From contig NZ_JH594606.1 of NCBI RefSeq assembly GCF_000243235.1, forward strand, positions 499,354-563,353: a stretch of 64,000 nt of DNA. Direction: 5' to 3'. Shown here piece by piece: positions 9,047 through 18,129 of this stretch. Below the pieces are notes generated by a model. The model made no database searches, was not told where the DNA came from, and worked only from the letters and a program-made list of their open reading frames with translations. Position 1 is the stretch's first letter. Each line of letters opens with the position of its first letter. Both the position numbers and the translations under genes were made by a program. The DNA is from Gillisia limnaea DSM 15749 (GTDB lineage Bacteria; Bacteroidota; Bacteroidia; Flavobacteriales; Flavobacteriaceae).

Positions 9047-9229
9047 CTACAACGGCTTGCCTTTGGTGATAGCGTTCAGGATCTTGTTCAATATTTCTTG
9101 GTTTTTCTCATAAACCGGGGAGATTCCGGGCTTTATCGACCCCTTCGAAGTATAACATAAGCTCATTTTGGCGCTGGACATAAAGGTTGGTGTGCCAGGA
9201 AAATAATTCAGATAAGGCTGCAATATCAA
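9047..9229 (-). pseudogene. C-terminal relic related to the 6928-7030 relic
   Basis: A 60-codon minus-strand frame whose last 20 residues (EKNQEILNKILNAITKGKPL) are similar to the tail at 6928-7030. There is no recognisable domain upstream, and after the stop (TAG at 9047) the DNA continues to match the first copy for about 20 bases before diverging. Most likely a decayed duplicate; a small intact gene cannot be excluded. Confidence 0.3.
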
Positions 9230-9579
9230 TGAGCAGCAATTTTATAAAAGAATAATTGCTTGTTTGCTATATCCATCAAGATGAAGGATGATAATTTGTT
9301 TTAAGCGCATTGGATCAAGTGTATTGGCCAAATCGCTGTATTTGTAACAAGCGCATAAAAGAAAAGTAATTATGTTTTCATTTTTTGATAAGGAACTTGT
9401 TATTAGATGAAGAAAATTTATATTAATTTTTAACACACCTACTTTTTTTACAATAGTAAATCCCGGAGAATTAAAGCTATTTGAAATTAAAAATATGAAG
9501 GAGAAAGCAGTGTTTCAGCTGTGCAATTGAAATATTAATAAACCTGAAAATGTTTTTCAAATTTAACATATTTAATATA
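9230..9579. other. Intergenic, no supportable gene
   Basis: A 64-codon open frame at 9242-9436 (minus) is AT-rich and unlike any family I know. No other signal is visible until the promoter candidate at 9580. Confidence 0.4.
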
Positions 9580-9587
9580 TACATTTG
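9580..9587 (+). promoter_or_regulatory. Candidate -7 box (TACATTTG)
   Basis: Matches the Bacteroidota -7 consensus TAnnTTTG and lies 24 bases before the start of the secreted 109-residue protein. No exact TTTG -33 box was found at the normal distance. Confidence 0.4.
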
Positions 9588-9610
9588 ATATATAATTCAC
9601 TTAAAGTACA

Positions 9611-9940
9611 ATGCAAAATATAAGATTGCTAGCTGTTTTTTTAATGTTGCTTTCAGCCAGCAGTCCCGGACATGCCTTTTCAATAAATGCAATTCCTCAA
9701 CCCTTAGATAATGAGATCACAGCCCAGCTATCTGAAGATCTCGTTGATTTATCGGCCTCCTATCGTACAACTACTGTCGATAATTTTAATACCCGCATAT
9801 CTTTTCCATCAAGCACTATTCTAACAGGAGAGGATTCAAGACTACTATCAAAGTCCAAGGCCTATTTTTTCAGCAGCCAATTTTTAAAACCCGGACTGAG
9901 TTTGCCGGACATTATCTTTCCCTTTCACACTTTTCTGTAA
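9611..9940 (+). CDS. Small secreted protein of unknown function
   Basis: A 109-residue protein with a good signal peptide (MQNIRLLAVFLMLLSASSPG, cleavage probably after HAF or nearby), leaving a mature chain of about 85 residues rich in Ser, Thr and Phe. No cysteines or lipobox are seen. I recognise no domain. It is oriented with the transporter genes that follow, but a gap of 104 bases separates it from the next gene. A -7 box candidate precedes it at 9580-9587. Confidence 0.6.
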   Translation: MQNIRLLAVFLMLLSASSPGHAFSINAIPQPLDNEITAQLSEDLVDLSASYRTTTVDNFNTRISFPSSTILTGEDSRLLSKSKAYFFSSQFLKPGLSLPDIIFPFHTFL

Positions 9941-10044
9941 ATCCTTTGGCAGGCTATACCACCTGTGAACATTCGGCTAGCTTAATATTCCACTGTGATA
10001 ATTGAGCTATTAACTTAAAGGATTAATATATAAAATTCAGAAAA

Positions 10045-10551
10045 ATGAAAATAGATTTTATCATTGTTTCGGGTATCTTGGTGATTATTAGTTTTTTACC
10101 ATTTACCCTGTTACCATTTCTTACCAACACAAAGAAAAAAAACCTTCGAAGAAAATTTAAAGAAGAAGCACTAAGATTAAGCTTTAATATAACTTTTGAA
10201 CTCATCTGGAATTCCAATATTGCAGGAATAGATATTTTAAAAAAGCAATTTTTATTTGTCCAGGAACCTGATAGTGATTTTGTAATTCGTCACGTCGACC
10301 TAAATAAAATATGTCAGGTTAAATTGGTATCTCATTATGCAGAATACAGTTTACATAACAAACCTGTTCAAACCCTTTCCAGGGTAGATATGGAATTTTA
10401 CGAAGACAATAGTCCAGGACCATTAACGGTTAATTTATTTAACTACGATCTCAACTATACCGAAGATTTTGAAATCAAAAATGCTGAAAAACTGGTGGCA
10501 GAATTGCAAAAGTATTTGAATGCCCAACCAATTTTAAAACGCACTGCTTAA
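10045..10551 (+). CDS. Membrane-anchored protein of unknown function
   Basis: A 168-residue protein with one N-terminal hydrophobic helix (residues 4-27, IIVSGILVIISFLPFTLLPF), a basic stretch (NTKKKNLRRKFK) and a soluble C-terminal domain with beta-strand character that should face the cytoplasm by the positive-inside rule. It ends in TAATG overlapping the start of the Ca/Na antiporter gene by one base, so the two are translationally coupled and may be functionally linked. The family is not recognised. Confidence 0.7.
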   Translation: MKIDFIIVSGILVIISFLPFTLLPFLTNTKKKNLRRKFKEEALRLSFNITFELIWNSNIAGIDILKKQFLFVQEPDSDFVIRHVDLNKICQVKLVSHYAEYSLHNKPVQTLSRVDMEFYEDNSPGPLTVNLFNYDLNYTEDFEIKNAEKLVAELQKYLNAQPILKRTA

Positions 10552-11501
10552 TGTTTTTCAATATTATTTTATTAGTTGTTGGTCTGCTCCTGTTGATAAA
10601 GGGAGCAGACTGGCTGGTAAACGGAGCTTCAAGCATAGCACGAAAAAAACAGGTATCAGATCTTGCTATTGGCCTTACTATAGTCGCTTTTGGAACTTCA
10701 GCTCCCGAATTGGTTGTGAATATAGCGGCTTCTATAGATAACCATCAGGACATTGTATTTGGAAATATTATTGGTAGTAATAATTTCAATTTATTTTTTA
10801 TTTTAGGAATTGCTGGATTAATTTCTCCTCTGGTGGTAAAGTCCAGCACCCTGTTTAAGGAGATTCCTGTTTCCTTAGTGGCGGGAATTACAGTTTTAGT
10901 GCTGGTAAACAATTTTACTTTCCAGGGAGCATTGCTTAGTAGGATTGATGGAATAATACTTTTGATCTTTTTTCTAATGTTTCTTGCATACGTCTATTTC
11001 CAATTGAAGGAAGAGCCTGTTGTACACGAAGTGAAAGAAAGTTACCTGCCCACCTGGAAGCTCTGGGGTTTGATAATTATAGGATTGTTAGGCCTCGTAA
11101 TCGGCGGGAGGATGGTGGTGGCCAGTGCTGTATATATGGCTAGCACAATGGGAATAAGTGAAAAACTTGTAGGATTAACCATTATAGCTGCAGGAACTTC
11201 ATTACCGGAACTGGCTACAAGCGTAATGGCAGCAATTAAAAATAAAAGTGATATTGCAATTGGAAATATTATTGGTTCCAACATTTTCAATATATTTTTC
11301 ATCCTGGGTATTAGTGCGACTGTAAGACCACTGGTTTACGATATTGCTTTTAACCGGGATATATATCTGTTTTTAGGAGGTACAGCGCTCCTCTTTTTAT
11401 TTCTATACTTAGGAAAGAAAAAGTTTAGCAGGCTAGCAGCAGGATTTATGATGCTTGCTTTTATAGCCTATACGACTTATTTAATAACCCTGGAAACTTA
11501 A
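10551..11501 (+). CDS. Calcium/sodium antiporter (CaCA family, YrbG-like)
   Basis: A 316-residue inner-membrane protein with about ten hydrophobic helices and the two inverted alpha repeats of the cation/Ca2+ exchanger superfamily: VAFGTSAPELVVN near residue 45 and AAGTSLPELATS near residue 210, each followed by IGNIIGSNxFN. These acidic residues bind the exchanged cations. Length matches YrbG and Methanocaldococcus NCX-type proteins. It is coupled by a one-base overlap to the membrane-anchored protein upstream and followed 8 bases later by a COG2426 membrane protein. Confidence 0.92.
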   Translation: MFFNIILLVVGLLLLIKGADWLVNGASSIARKKQVSDLAIGLTIVAFGTSAPELVVNIAASIDNHQDIVFGNIIGSNNFNLFFILGIAGLISPLVVKSSTLFKEIPVSLVAGITVLVLVNNFTFQGALLSRIDGIILLIFFLMFLAYVYFQLKEEPVVHEVKESYLPTWKLWGLIIIGLLGLVIGGRMVVASAVYMASTMGISEKLVGLTIIAAGTSLPELATSVMAAIKNKSDIAIGNIIGSNIFNIFFILGISATVRPLVYDIAFNRDIYLFLGGTALLFLFLYLGKKKFSRLAAGFMMLAFIAYTTYLITLET

Positions 11502-11509
11502 AGTTTTTT

Positions 11510-11968
11510 ATGCTCAATGATATACTTACCTCAATGCTGTGGAGTATTTCTCCCTTTGGGGAGGCAAAAGTTGGAATACCCTATGCCATCTTTAATAATG
11601 TAAATTACTATCTGGCTTTTAGCGTCTGCTTTGCGGCTAATGTTATGGTGTTTCCCGTAATGCAGTTCTTTTTGAATAATATCAATAAATATTTGCTTAA
11701 ATGGAGGTTCTATAAAAAATCTGCCTTGTTTGTTGCAAGAAAGGCAAAATTTGGAGCTGGCAAAAATGTCCAGAAATATGGTTTTTGGGGATTATTATTA
11801 TTTGTAATGGTTCCTATCCCGGGCACGGGAGTTTATGCCGGTACTATTGCAGCGTGGATGTTTGGTCTTGAGAAAAAAAGAGCATTTATGGCCACCACTA
11901 TAGGAATTTACCTGTCATGCGTAATTGTATGGACTATAACAGTCCTTACTATGGAAGGAATGAGTTAG
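11510..11968 (+). CDS. COG2426 small multidrug export-like membrane protein
   Basis: A 152-residue membrane protein with the features of the COG2426/PF06695 family: MLWSISPFGEAKVGIPYAI near the N terminus, a central basic loop, and VPIPGTGVYAGTIAAW in the C-terminal half. Three to four hydrophobic segments are visible. The family is annotated as a small multidrug export protein, but activity has rarely been tested. It lies 8 bases after the antiporter gene, within the same transcription unit. Confidence 0.85.
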   Translation: MLNDILTSMLWSISPFGEAKVGIPYAIFNNVNYYLAFSVCFAANVMVFPVMQFFLNNINKYLLKWRFYKKSALFVARKAKFGAGKNVQKYGFWGLLLFVMVPIPGTGVYAGTIAAWMFGLEKKRAFMATTIGIYLSCVIVWTITVLTMEGMS

Positions 11969-12003
11969 TAAAAAAAGCAGAATGATCTTAAAATTTCAAT
12001 AGA

Positions 12004-13293
12004 TTGAAAAACAAAAAACTTGCTTTGCATTGGCAAATACTTCTAGGGATGGCCGCGGGGGTCTTGTTTGCCCTTTTACTTTCACAATTTTCATGGGGTT
12101 CCGCTTTAATAACAGATTGGGTCAAACCATTCGGGACAATCTTTATAAATTCTCTAAAACTCATAGCAGTTCCGCTCATTTTAGCCTCATTGATAAAAGG
12201 AGTTTCAGACCTGGGAGATATTACTAAGCTGTCCCAGATGGGAACCCGCACGGTATTTACATTTATTCTCACCACCTTCATGGCCGTATCCATTGGGTTG
12301 GTTCTTGTAAATTTTATTAAACCGGGTGATGCCATTTCTCAGAATACCCGTACTAATTTGTTAAGCAGTTATGCAAGTGAGGTTGAGGGCCGAATTGAAA
12401 TTGCACAGGATCAAAAAGAAACCGGGCCACTTCAGGCGATGGAGGATATTGTTCCTTCCAATATATTTTTTGCAGCCAGTGACAACACCAAAATGCTCCA
12501 GGTGATATTCTTTGCAGTTTTCTTCGGAATAGGGCTCATATTAATCCCTGAAAAAGCGGCTCAACCGGTCAAGGATTTTTTCAATGGCTTCAATGATGTG
12601 ATCCTGAAAATGATAGATTTAATTATGCTGGCAGCACCCTATGGTGTTTTTGCACTGCTGGCAGCATTGGTAGTTGAATCTCCCAGTGCCGATCTTTTTT
12701 CTGCTCTGGCGCTGTATGCAATAACTGTTATTACCGGATTGATTTTAATGCTTGCATTGTATGCTGGCATTGTTTGGATATCTGCCCGTAAAACACCCAG
12801 GTTTTTTTATAACGCCATTGCCCCTGCCCAATTGCTGGGTTTTTCTACCAGTTCCAGTGCGGCAACCCTGCCGGTTACTATGGATTGTGTAGAAAACAAT
12901 CTAAAAGTTCCTAGAGAAGTAGCTAGTTTTGTTCTGCCCATAGGGGCCACCATTAATATGGATGGCACCAGCCTTTATCAGGCAGTGGCAGCAGTTTTTA
13001 TTGCACAGGCCTTTGGAATTGACCTTAGTCTTGGCGCCCAATTAATGATCATTGTAACCGCAACCCTGGCCTCTATAGGCTCTGCAGCGGTTCCCGGTGC
13101 CGGTATGGTGATGTTGGTTATAGTGCTTGCTCAGGCCGGAATTCCCGAGGCAGGTCTGGCATTAATATTTGCGGTTGACCGTCCTCTCGATATGTGCAGG
13201 ACGGTGATCAACGTTTCAGGAGATGCCGCCGTTTCGGTAATGATCGCTAAATCTGTGAGTAGGAAAGAAAAGGCAAATTTCAACGCGACTTAG
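12004..13293 (+). CDS. Dicarboxylate/amino acid:cation symporter (DAACS)
   Basis: A 429-residue inner-membrane protein of the GltP/DctA family that imports glutamate, aspartate or C4-dicarboxylates with Na+ or H+. The hallmark HP1 loop (STSSSAATLPVT) and the TM7 motif (NMDGTSLYQ) are both present, as is the C-terminal substrate-binding segment (FAVDRPLDMCRTVINVSGD). The start appears to be TTG 12004 (KNKKLALHWQILLGM), since no in-frame ATG precedes the first helix. It is 35 bases after the COG2426 gene and may close this operon. The Arg in VDRPLDMCRT position is usual for acidic amino acid transporters, but substrate choice is uncertain. Confidence 0.9.
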   Translation: MKNKKLALHWQILLGMAAGVLFALLLSQFSWGSALITDWVKPFGTIFINSLKLIAVPLILASLIKGVSDLGDITKLSQMGTRTVFTFILTTFMAVSIGLVLVNFIKPGDAISQNTRTNLLSSYASEVEGRIEIAQDQKETGPLQAMEDIVPSNIFFAASDNTKMLQVIFFAVFFGIGLILIPEKAAQPVKDFFNGFNDVILKMIDLIMLAAPYGVFALLAALVVESPSADLFSALALYAITVITGLILMLALYAGIVWISARKTPRFFYNAIAPAQLLGFSTSSSAATLPVTMDCVENNLKVPREVASFVLPIGATINMDGTSLYQAVAAVFIAQAFGIDLSLGAQLMIIVTATLASIGSAAVPGAGMVMLVIVLAQAGIPEAGLALIFAVDRPLDMCRTVINVSGDAAVSVMIAKSVSRKEKANFNAT

Positions 13294-13559
13294 TCATTGT
13301 TATCAGTACTTTCAAAGACATTCCGCTTCTTTAAAAAGGAACCAATAATCACTTTTGTCAGATCACAATTTACCATAATGCACGGGAGTGATAGTTGCCG
13401 CTACCAGTTCAAGAATATTGAAAAGAGATTTGCCAAATTGATGTTTTCTCCACTAAATGGCTAATTTTAGTGCATATTCAGATATTTGCTTAGAAGGTAA
13501 AACTTGCCAAAAGATTCCGTTCTACTCTACAATTAGCAATGCTGGATTTCTAAAACTTC

Positions 13560-14867
13560 CTATCTATTTGCAGGTTTGATATTCTCTGCACATGGATTGT
13601 TTTTCTGAATTGCTTCTTTACAGCGTTTTATTGCCTCCTCAAAGGTATATTTAGGATGTGGACTTGGGGTGGGGTCAAAAAACAGATCCATTTGTGCCAG
13701 GGCACAAATAGTTTGGGCATCATTTTCATTTGGGGGTTGCGGTGCTCCCTCACCGTATTTGTTTCCATACCAGCGCATACAGGCCTGTTCCTTAGCAGCA
13801 TAAGGATCTAAATTGGGGTTATTTGCATAGAGTTGTAAAAAGGTCGCAGCTACCAGGTCCTGGGCTTCATACTGTCTCATGTCGGGAATTTGTGAAGGAT
13901 CGTTGGTGCACAATCCCGTAACCCCGGCGGCAATCATATGGTTTCCTATTAAATAAGGAGTTTCCCGTTTAGAGTCGGGCTTAATTTTGAATTTTCCAAC
14001 TTGCAATACACTTACCAGGGGAATTCCATTTTCATCTAAAGGAAGCATGTCTTTATAAGCAACCTTAAACCATCCCGGTGCCTGCGGATCATAGAGCGGG
14101 GAGCCACAAATTAATAATGGCAAGGTGTATTTGCTATCTTCAGGCAAATCTGGCGGATTGAGAAAAAGTTCCAGCATAGAACGGATATAATCCCGGTCTG
14201 CCGGGCCGTCAAAAAACCCCGAAGCCATCATGATGGGGAAGTAATCATTAGGATATTCACTTTCTCCCGACCCGGGAGCGGCAATGGGATTTATATCAAT
14301 AAAGGTTTTATACTTTCCAAGGTCTTTTTCTTCAACCCCGGCGTGATTCAAAATCCTGCCCCAGCGTTGCATGGTCATGGCATTTTCAAAAGTTCCAGCC
14401 TGTAAAACCGCCCAGGGCGGATAATGCATTAATAGCATCCCTTTTTGACCAATAATGTTTAAACCTAAGGGTGGGAATAAATTCCATTTAGATTCCGCAT
14501 CGGCTGGATTCCGGTTAACGTGGTAACCTTCCATGGGGTTCCAGACTCCCATTTCTTTTAGAAGTTCCATTCCGCGAATCGCTTTTTGTGCGTAGCCTTC
14601 ACTAAATACCAAAATATGTCTTTCAGAAAATTTTTGTAGCACCTCATTTTCAGCTTCCCCTTCTATATTAATTTTATATATGCCTTCTTTTAGTTCTACT
14701 TCAACTTTAGATGCAGCAATCCCATCTGCTGCCAGGGAATTTTTAGTGTAATGCACAATAACATCTTCAAAATTTTTAAAATTTAAATTTGCATTCGCAT
14801 ATTTTGCCGGTGGGAATAATTGTTCTAAATATTTAGCACTACCTAAAGAATATTCAATTGAAGCCAT
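13560..14867 (-). CDS. Conserved-looking protein of unknown function, last gene of glutathione cluster
   Basis: A 435-residue soluble protein without a signal peptide or membrane helix. It is rich in Pro, Asn and aromatic residues, with motifs such as WNLFPPLGLNIIGQKGMLL, a long central region ending LPLLICGSPLYDPQAPGW, and a Cys-containing C-terminal third. I recognise no domain; the composition suggests an enzyme or ligand-binding protein rather than a structural one. It starts 2 bases after the stop of the HAD gene, so it is the final gene of the minus-strand operon that encodes glutathione enzymes and DNase II. A role in that pathway is inferred from position. Confidence 0.75.
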   Translation of the reverse strand: MASIEYSLGSAKYLEQLFPPAKYANANLNFKNFEDVIVHYTKNSLAADGIAASKVEVELKEGIYKINIEGEAENEVLQKFSERHILVFSEGYAQKAIRGMELLKEMGVWNPMEGYHVNRNPADAESKWNLFPPLGLNIIGQKGMLLMHYPPWAVLQAGTFENAMTMQRWGRILNHAGVEEKDLGKYKTFIDINPIAAPGSGESEYPNDYFPIMMASGFFDGPADRDYIRSMLELFLNPPDLPEDSKYTLPLLICGSPLYDPQAPGWFKVAYKDMLPLDENGIPLVSVLQVGKFKIKPDSKRETPYLIGNHMIAAGVTGLCTNDPSQIPDMRQYEAQDLVAATFLQLYANNPNLDPYAAKEQACMRWYGNKYGEGAPQPPNENDAQTICALAQMDLFFDPTPSPHPKYTFEEAIKRCKEAIQKNNPCAENIKPANR

Positions 14868-14869
14868 TT

Positions 14870-15622
14870 TTATTGTTTTTGGTTTGCAGTTCGTGAAAAA
14901 TCGGAAATTGTGTACAGATTATCGGTGGGCGATTTGTCCTGCGGGTTCCAGGTGGTTTTAACCCAAACGTTCAGAGCATCCGGAAAATGATTAAGGAACA
15001 TAAATGAATTTGAAGGCTCATTATCAAAAGTGGCTACTACCTTTCCCTGCAATGATTTTATATCGGTTAAAGCCCGGGCTTTATATTCTGAATCCTGCTC
15101 TTTGGCGTTTATTTTAAGGTGTAGTTCACAGCGACCACGCCAAAAAGGAAATCCGCGATTGGTCAATGCAAGCACTGTGCCCTGGCCCATACCATTATTT
15201 AAACCGCTATCTCCAATTGCCCTCCCGGTGAGGTAATATAGGAGCGCGCCGGCATCATGGCAGGCTTTTGCAAAATCTACTGCTCCCGGATTGGGAAGAT
15301 CCAACGCGTCATAATCGTTCGTGAAAAAGGTGGAACCCCAGTACTCTACAAATGGTTTTATGGATGGACTGGCAGGAGAAAGTCCGGCTTTTTCCAGTGC
15401 CGCGGTAACGCTCCAGTTCATATCCAAAAGGCTTAATTTGGAAGCAATCTCCACAAAATCTGGATAGGCATCTCCACTATCACTGGAAAAATTTTGGATA
15501 ATGATTAGATTTCTTCGCGCGGTAGAAAATAAGGTGTCATCAAGGTCAAATACCACTATGGGCAATTTATTGGAAGATTTTATAGTATCTAAAACTTGTT
15601 GTAAAATTGAATTTTGGTCCAT
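14870..15622 (-). CDS. HAD superfamily hydrolase
   Basis: A 250-residue cytoplasmic protein; ATG at 15622 (MDQNSILQQVLDTIKSSNKL) is preferred over an upstream start at 15661 that adds a hydrophobic stretch before a second Met. HAD motif I is VVFDLDDTLF (Asp nucleophile and Asp acid), motif II is YYLTGRA (Thr), and the acidic motif IV is TFDNEPSN. A cap is inserted between motifs I and II. These features predict a phosphatase on a small phosphorylated metabolite. It sits between the glutamate-cysteine ligase gene and the unknown 435-residue gene, suggesting a housekeeping or precursor-processing step in the cluster. Confidence 0.82.
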   Translation of the reverse strand: MDQNSILQQVLDTIKSSNKLPIVVFDLDDTLFSTARRNLIIIQNFSSDSGDAYPDFVEIASKLSLLDMNWSVTAALEKAGLSPASPSIKPFVEYWGSTFFTNDYDALDLPNPGAVDFAKACHDAGALLYYLTGRAIGDSGLNNGMGQGTVLALTNRGFPFWRGRCELHLKINAKEQDSEYKARALTDIKSLQGKVVATFDNEPSNSFMFLNHFPDALNVWVKTTWNPQDKSPTDNLYTISDFSRTANQKQ

Positions 15623-15675
15623 TGTAAGTCTTAAAAAATTAAAAAGGAAGCATAAATACAATATAGTACTTTAAA

Positions 15676-17049
15676 TCAACACTTTATATAATTATTTTTA
15701 TTGAAAAATTCAATAGAATCGTCTGCGAAACATCTTCTTTTGGAGGTGTATTTCTCATAGAAGGAAACCATTGATTCAACCTGAGTTTTATCTTTAAATT
15801 TTGAAGGTAATCCTAAAAATCCTTCAATAGCCAGCTTCATTACTTCCCTGGAAAGATGGTATAGATCATCATTTATAAACCCGTTTACTGATTCCGTCAA
15901 CATTTGTTTAATATTTTCTTGCTTTGGCATTAACAGCTTCAGCGTTTTATCCAAAACCAGATTACTGTACAATAGTCCGGTGTAAAAATATACCGGCAAC
16001 ATTTGCCATTCCTTTGGGGGTGCATCTACAGAGCGTATTTCCAGATACTTCCTTAACCGGACTTCCGGAAAAAGTAAAGACAAATGATTAATAAAATCGG
16101 TTATTTTGGGAGAATGATCATTAATTGGATGTTGCAGCCAGTGATCAAAAGTATATTCCGAAGCTAAAATATGCTCCGGATTTTCCCCGATATAAATAAG
16201 TGGCGCATTAAGAGCGAATTTTAAATATTCTCCTACTACATCTTCCTTTTTCCAGGATTTAATGATTTTTTCAAGCGGAAGGAGGCCGGTCCTTTTAGGG
16301 TCGAGTTGTTGCCAGATATTACTTCGATATGATTTAAAACCATTTATTTTTCCTGCTGCAACAGGTGAATTTGCAAAAATGGCAGTAGCAAAAGGACTTA
16401 GCAGGTTTGCTGCAACAATTCGTTTTATGCGTGTATCCTCATCCCTTCCTAAATCCAGATTAACCTGGAGCGAACCTGTTAAGCGCATCATTTTCCTGCC
16501 AAACGGACTTATGGCATCAAGATAATTCTGCAAATTCAGGTAACGTTGTTTTGGAATTTGTAGGCCCAAATCTTCGGTTCCAAACCAGGGATTCGTACCG
16601 TATTGGGCAAAATGGATCCCATATTCCGATGTTATTTTTGAAAGAAGGTTTTGTTTGGCTTTTATTCTGCCTTCGAGTTCTCTAAGGTTTTTACAGGGAT
16701 TGATACAAATCTCAATCTGGCCTCCCGGTTCAAACTGAAAATTATCACCGTTGGGAAATTCAATCTTTTTCAGAAGATTTTTATTCTTTCCTTCCTCCTC
16801 ATAAATTGCTTTGCCCGCGATTGTTGCTGAAGCATTTATTAAAATATCCAGTAATTTTATCGTTTCATCCTGAATCCGGATAGGTACAGGTAAACCTTCA
16901 GAAATCTTAAATGGAAAAATTTCGAGCTCTATACCCAACAGCCCAATTTCTTTTTCCCAAACTTCAGGGTTGGGGAAACTGGTGGTACCAAAAATAGTTT
17001 CTTCCAAATATTCCCGGCAGCATTGGTGGGTTAAAGTTTTTTGGTTCAT
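15676..17049 (-). CDS. Glutamate-cysteine ligase, GSH1/EgtA type
   Basis: A 457-residue ATP-dependent ligase that should join glutamate and cysteine into gamma-glutamylcysteine, the first step of glutathione synthesis (or the EgtA step of ergothioneine). The pattern follows the plant/alphaproteobacterial GSH1 and EgtA family: GIELEIFPF at the start of the fold, FQFEPGGQIEICINP, TGSLQVNLDLG, ATAIFANSPVAAGKINGFKS, RSNIWQQLDPKRTG and RKYLEIRSVDAPP. The Glu and Arg residues in these blocks bind ATP, metals and substrate. It follows the DNase II gene after 9 bases. Together with gshB it gives a complete two-step glutathione pathway, unusual in Bacteroidota. Ergothioneine is less likely because no EgtB/D genes are present. 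Confidence 0.85.
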   Translation of the reverse strand: MNQKTLTHQCCREYLEETIFGTTSFPNPEVWEKEIGLLGIELEIFPFKISEGLPVPIRIQDETIKLLDILINASATIAGKAIYEEEGKNKNLLKKIEFPNGDNFQFEPGGQIEICINPCKNLRELEGRIKAKQNLLSKITSEYGIHFAQYGTNPWFGTEDLGLQIPKQRYLNLQNYLDAISPFGRKMMRLTGSLQVNLDLGRDEDTRIKRIVAANLLSPFATAIFANSPVAAGKINGFKSYRSNIWQQLDPKRTGLLPLEKIIKSWKKEDVVGEYLKFALNAPLIYIGENPEHILASEYTFDHWLQHPINDHSPKITDFINHLSLLFPEVRLRKYLEIRSVDAPPKEWQMLPVYFYTGLLYSNLVLDKTLKLLMPKQENIKQMLTESVNGFINDDLYHLSREVMKLAIEGFLGLPSKFKDKTQVESMVSFYEKYTSKRRCFADDSIEFFNKNNYIKC

Positions 17050-17058
17050 AAATCCCGC

Positions 17059-18129
17059 TTAAGATTTATCGATATGTGGATCAATTTCCAGTTTCTTTTC
17101 GGTAATCTGGATGGCATCTAAGGATTGCCATAAGCCGGAATGATTGAAAACAACCGCACCACCACCGCGTTTACATTGAGTGAGTTGTCGATTCAGGTCA
17201 GAAACAATTATATGATCTTTTTCACTTTTTACGGATATTCCCCATTTAGCATGATCTTTTGTATATGGCCATTTGTAGCCCGGTAATCCAATTTTACTCA
17301 AATCTATATCCACATCATCTTCCGTGGCTTCCTTTTTATCCGGATCTATATCTCCAAATACCAGTCCGCGTCTCCAGGTTTCAACATCCAGGTCACATTT
17401 TAAGTTTGGCCCCACCAGGTCTTTCCAAAAATCTTTTCCGATAGTAGCCGGTTTTACAGGTTCGCTCCAATGTTTGTTTTTGGCTATATGAATGAATTGA
17501 AAACCTTCTTGGGATTCCAATTTTAACACTGAAGGGGCTATTGGAATTTCATATTTTTGATTTTTCGCCAACTTAAAAATTGTTTCTTCTGCACCTATAT
17601 CCGGTAGATGGCTTGCGTATACCTGAATTTCATTTTGTGTAAGCAATACCTCTGCAAGTTTATTAACTTCAGAATAATCTTTAAGGGATAAACATATATA
17701 GGTTTGACCAAATCTTTTTTCGTCTTCCGGTAATTCTGTGATTCCTACCGCAGGAAATCTTGGTGTGGAGTGAAGCAGGTAAAATCCGCAGTTATTTTTC
17801 TTTGAAAACGCTAAAACCCCTTTGCTATGGCCTTTAGAAATGTTGTTCTTTGGCTTAACATTACCGGAAGTGGGAGGAATTTCATCGTTCCACAACACAT
17901 AACCTACATCCTGTTCCCCTGCAAAAATCTGATTTAAAGTAGAGGCCAATGCAGATTGTTCCTGCTCTAAGGACAGGGTTGACAAAGAAAGCCCCTTATT
18001 AGAAGCGGCATCGCAATACAAAAATTCAAAACCGTTTGAATCTTTTCGGGGCCCAACATCCATTGGAAGTTTATATATAAACCACCAATCTACAGGCTTG
18101 CTTGTATTATTACTTATAGGTGAGATCAT
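17059..18129 (-). CDS. DNase II-like protein (PLD-fold acid endonuclease)
   Basis: A 356-residue protein with the complete layout of the deoxyribonuclease II family. The N terminus PVDWWFIYKLP matches the start of mature animal DNase II. The first catalytic HxK is GHSKGVLAF (His101, Lys103); the second lies in DHAKWGISV (His293, Lys295), followed by the conserved tail VSDLNRQLTQCKRGGGAVVF and LWQSLD. GFYLLHSTPRFP and GQTYICLSL also match. Animal DNase II cuts double-stranded DNA at acid pH without metals. Unlike those enzymes this protein has no signal peptide, so it appears cytoplasmic, which would need control. It overlaps gshB by 4 bases. Substrate and toxicity are unknown. Confidence 0.85.
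   Translation of the reverse strand: MISPISNNTSKPVDWWFIYKLPMDVGPRKDSNGFEFLYCDAASNKGLSLSTLSLEQEQSALASTLNQIFAGEQDVGYVLWNDEIPPTSGNVKPKNNISKGHSKGVLAFSKKNNCGFYLLHSTPRFPAVGITELPEDEKRFGQTYICLSLKDYSEVNKLAEVLLTQNEIQVYASHLPDIGAEETIFKLAKNQKYEIPIAPSVLKLESQEGFQFIHIAKNKHWSEPVKPATIGKDFWKDLVGPNLKCDLDVETWRRGLVFGDIDPDKKEATEDDVDIDLSKIGLPGYKWPYTKDHAKWGISVKSEKDHIIVSDLNRQLTQCKRGGGAVVFNHSGLWQSLDAIQITEKKLEIDPHIDKS

Noticed and set aside
9242..9436. Minus-strand 64-codon open frame
   Set aside because: AT-rich, no domain, no promoter or ribosome-binding context; probably chance.
15676..17049. Ergothioneine biosynthesis (EgtA) as the main role of the ligase
   Set aside because: No EgtB, EgtC, EgtD or EgtE gene is nearby, whereas gshB is in the same operon.
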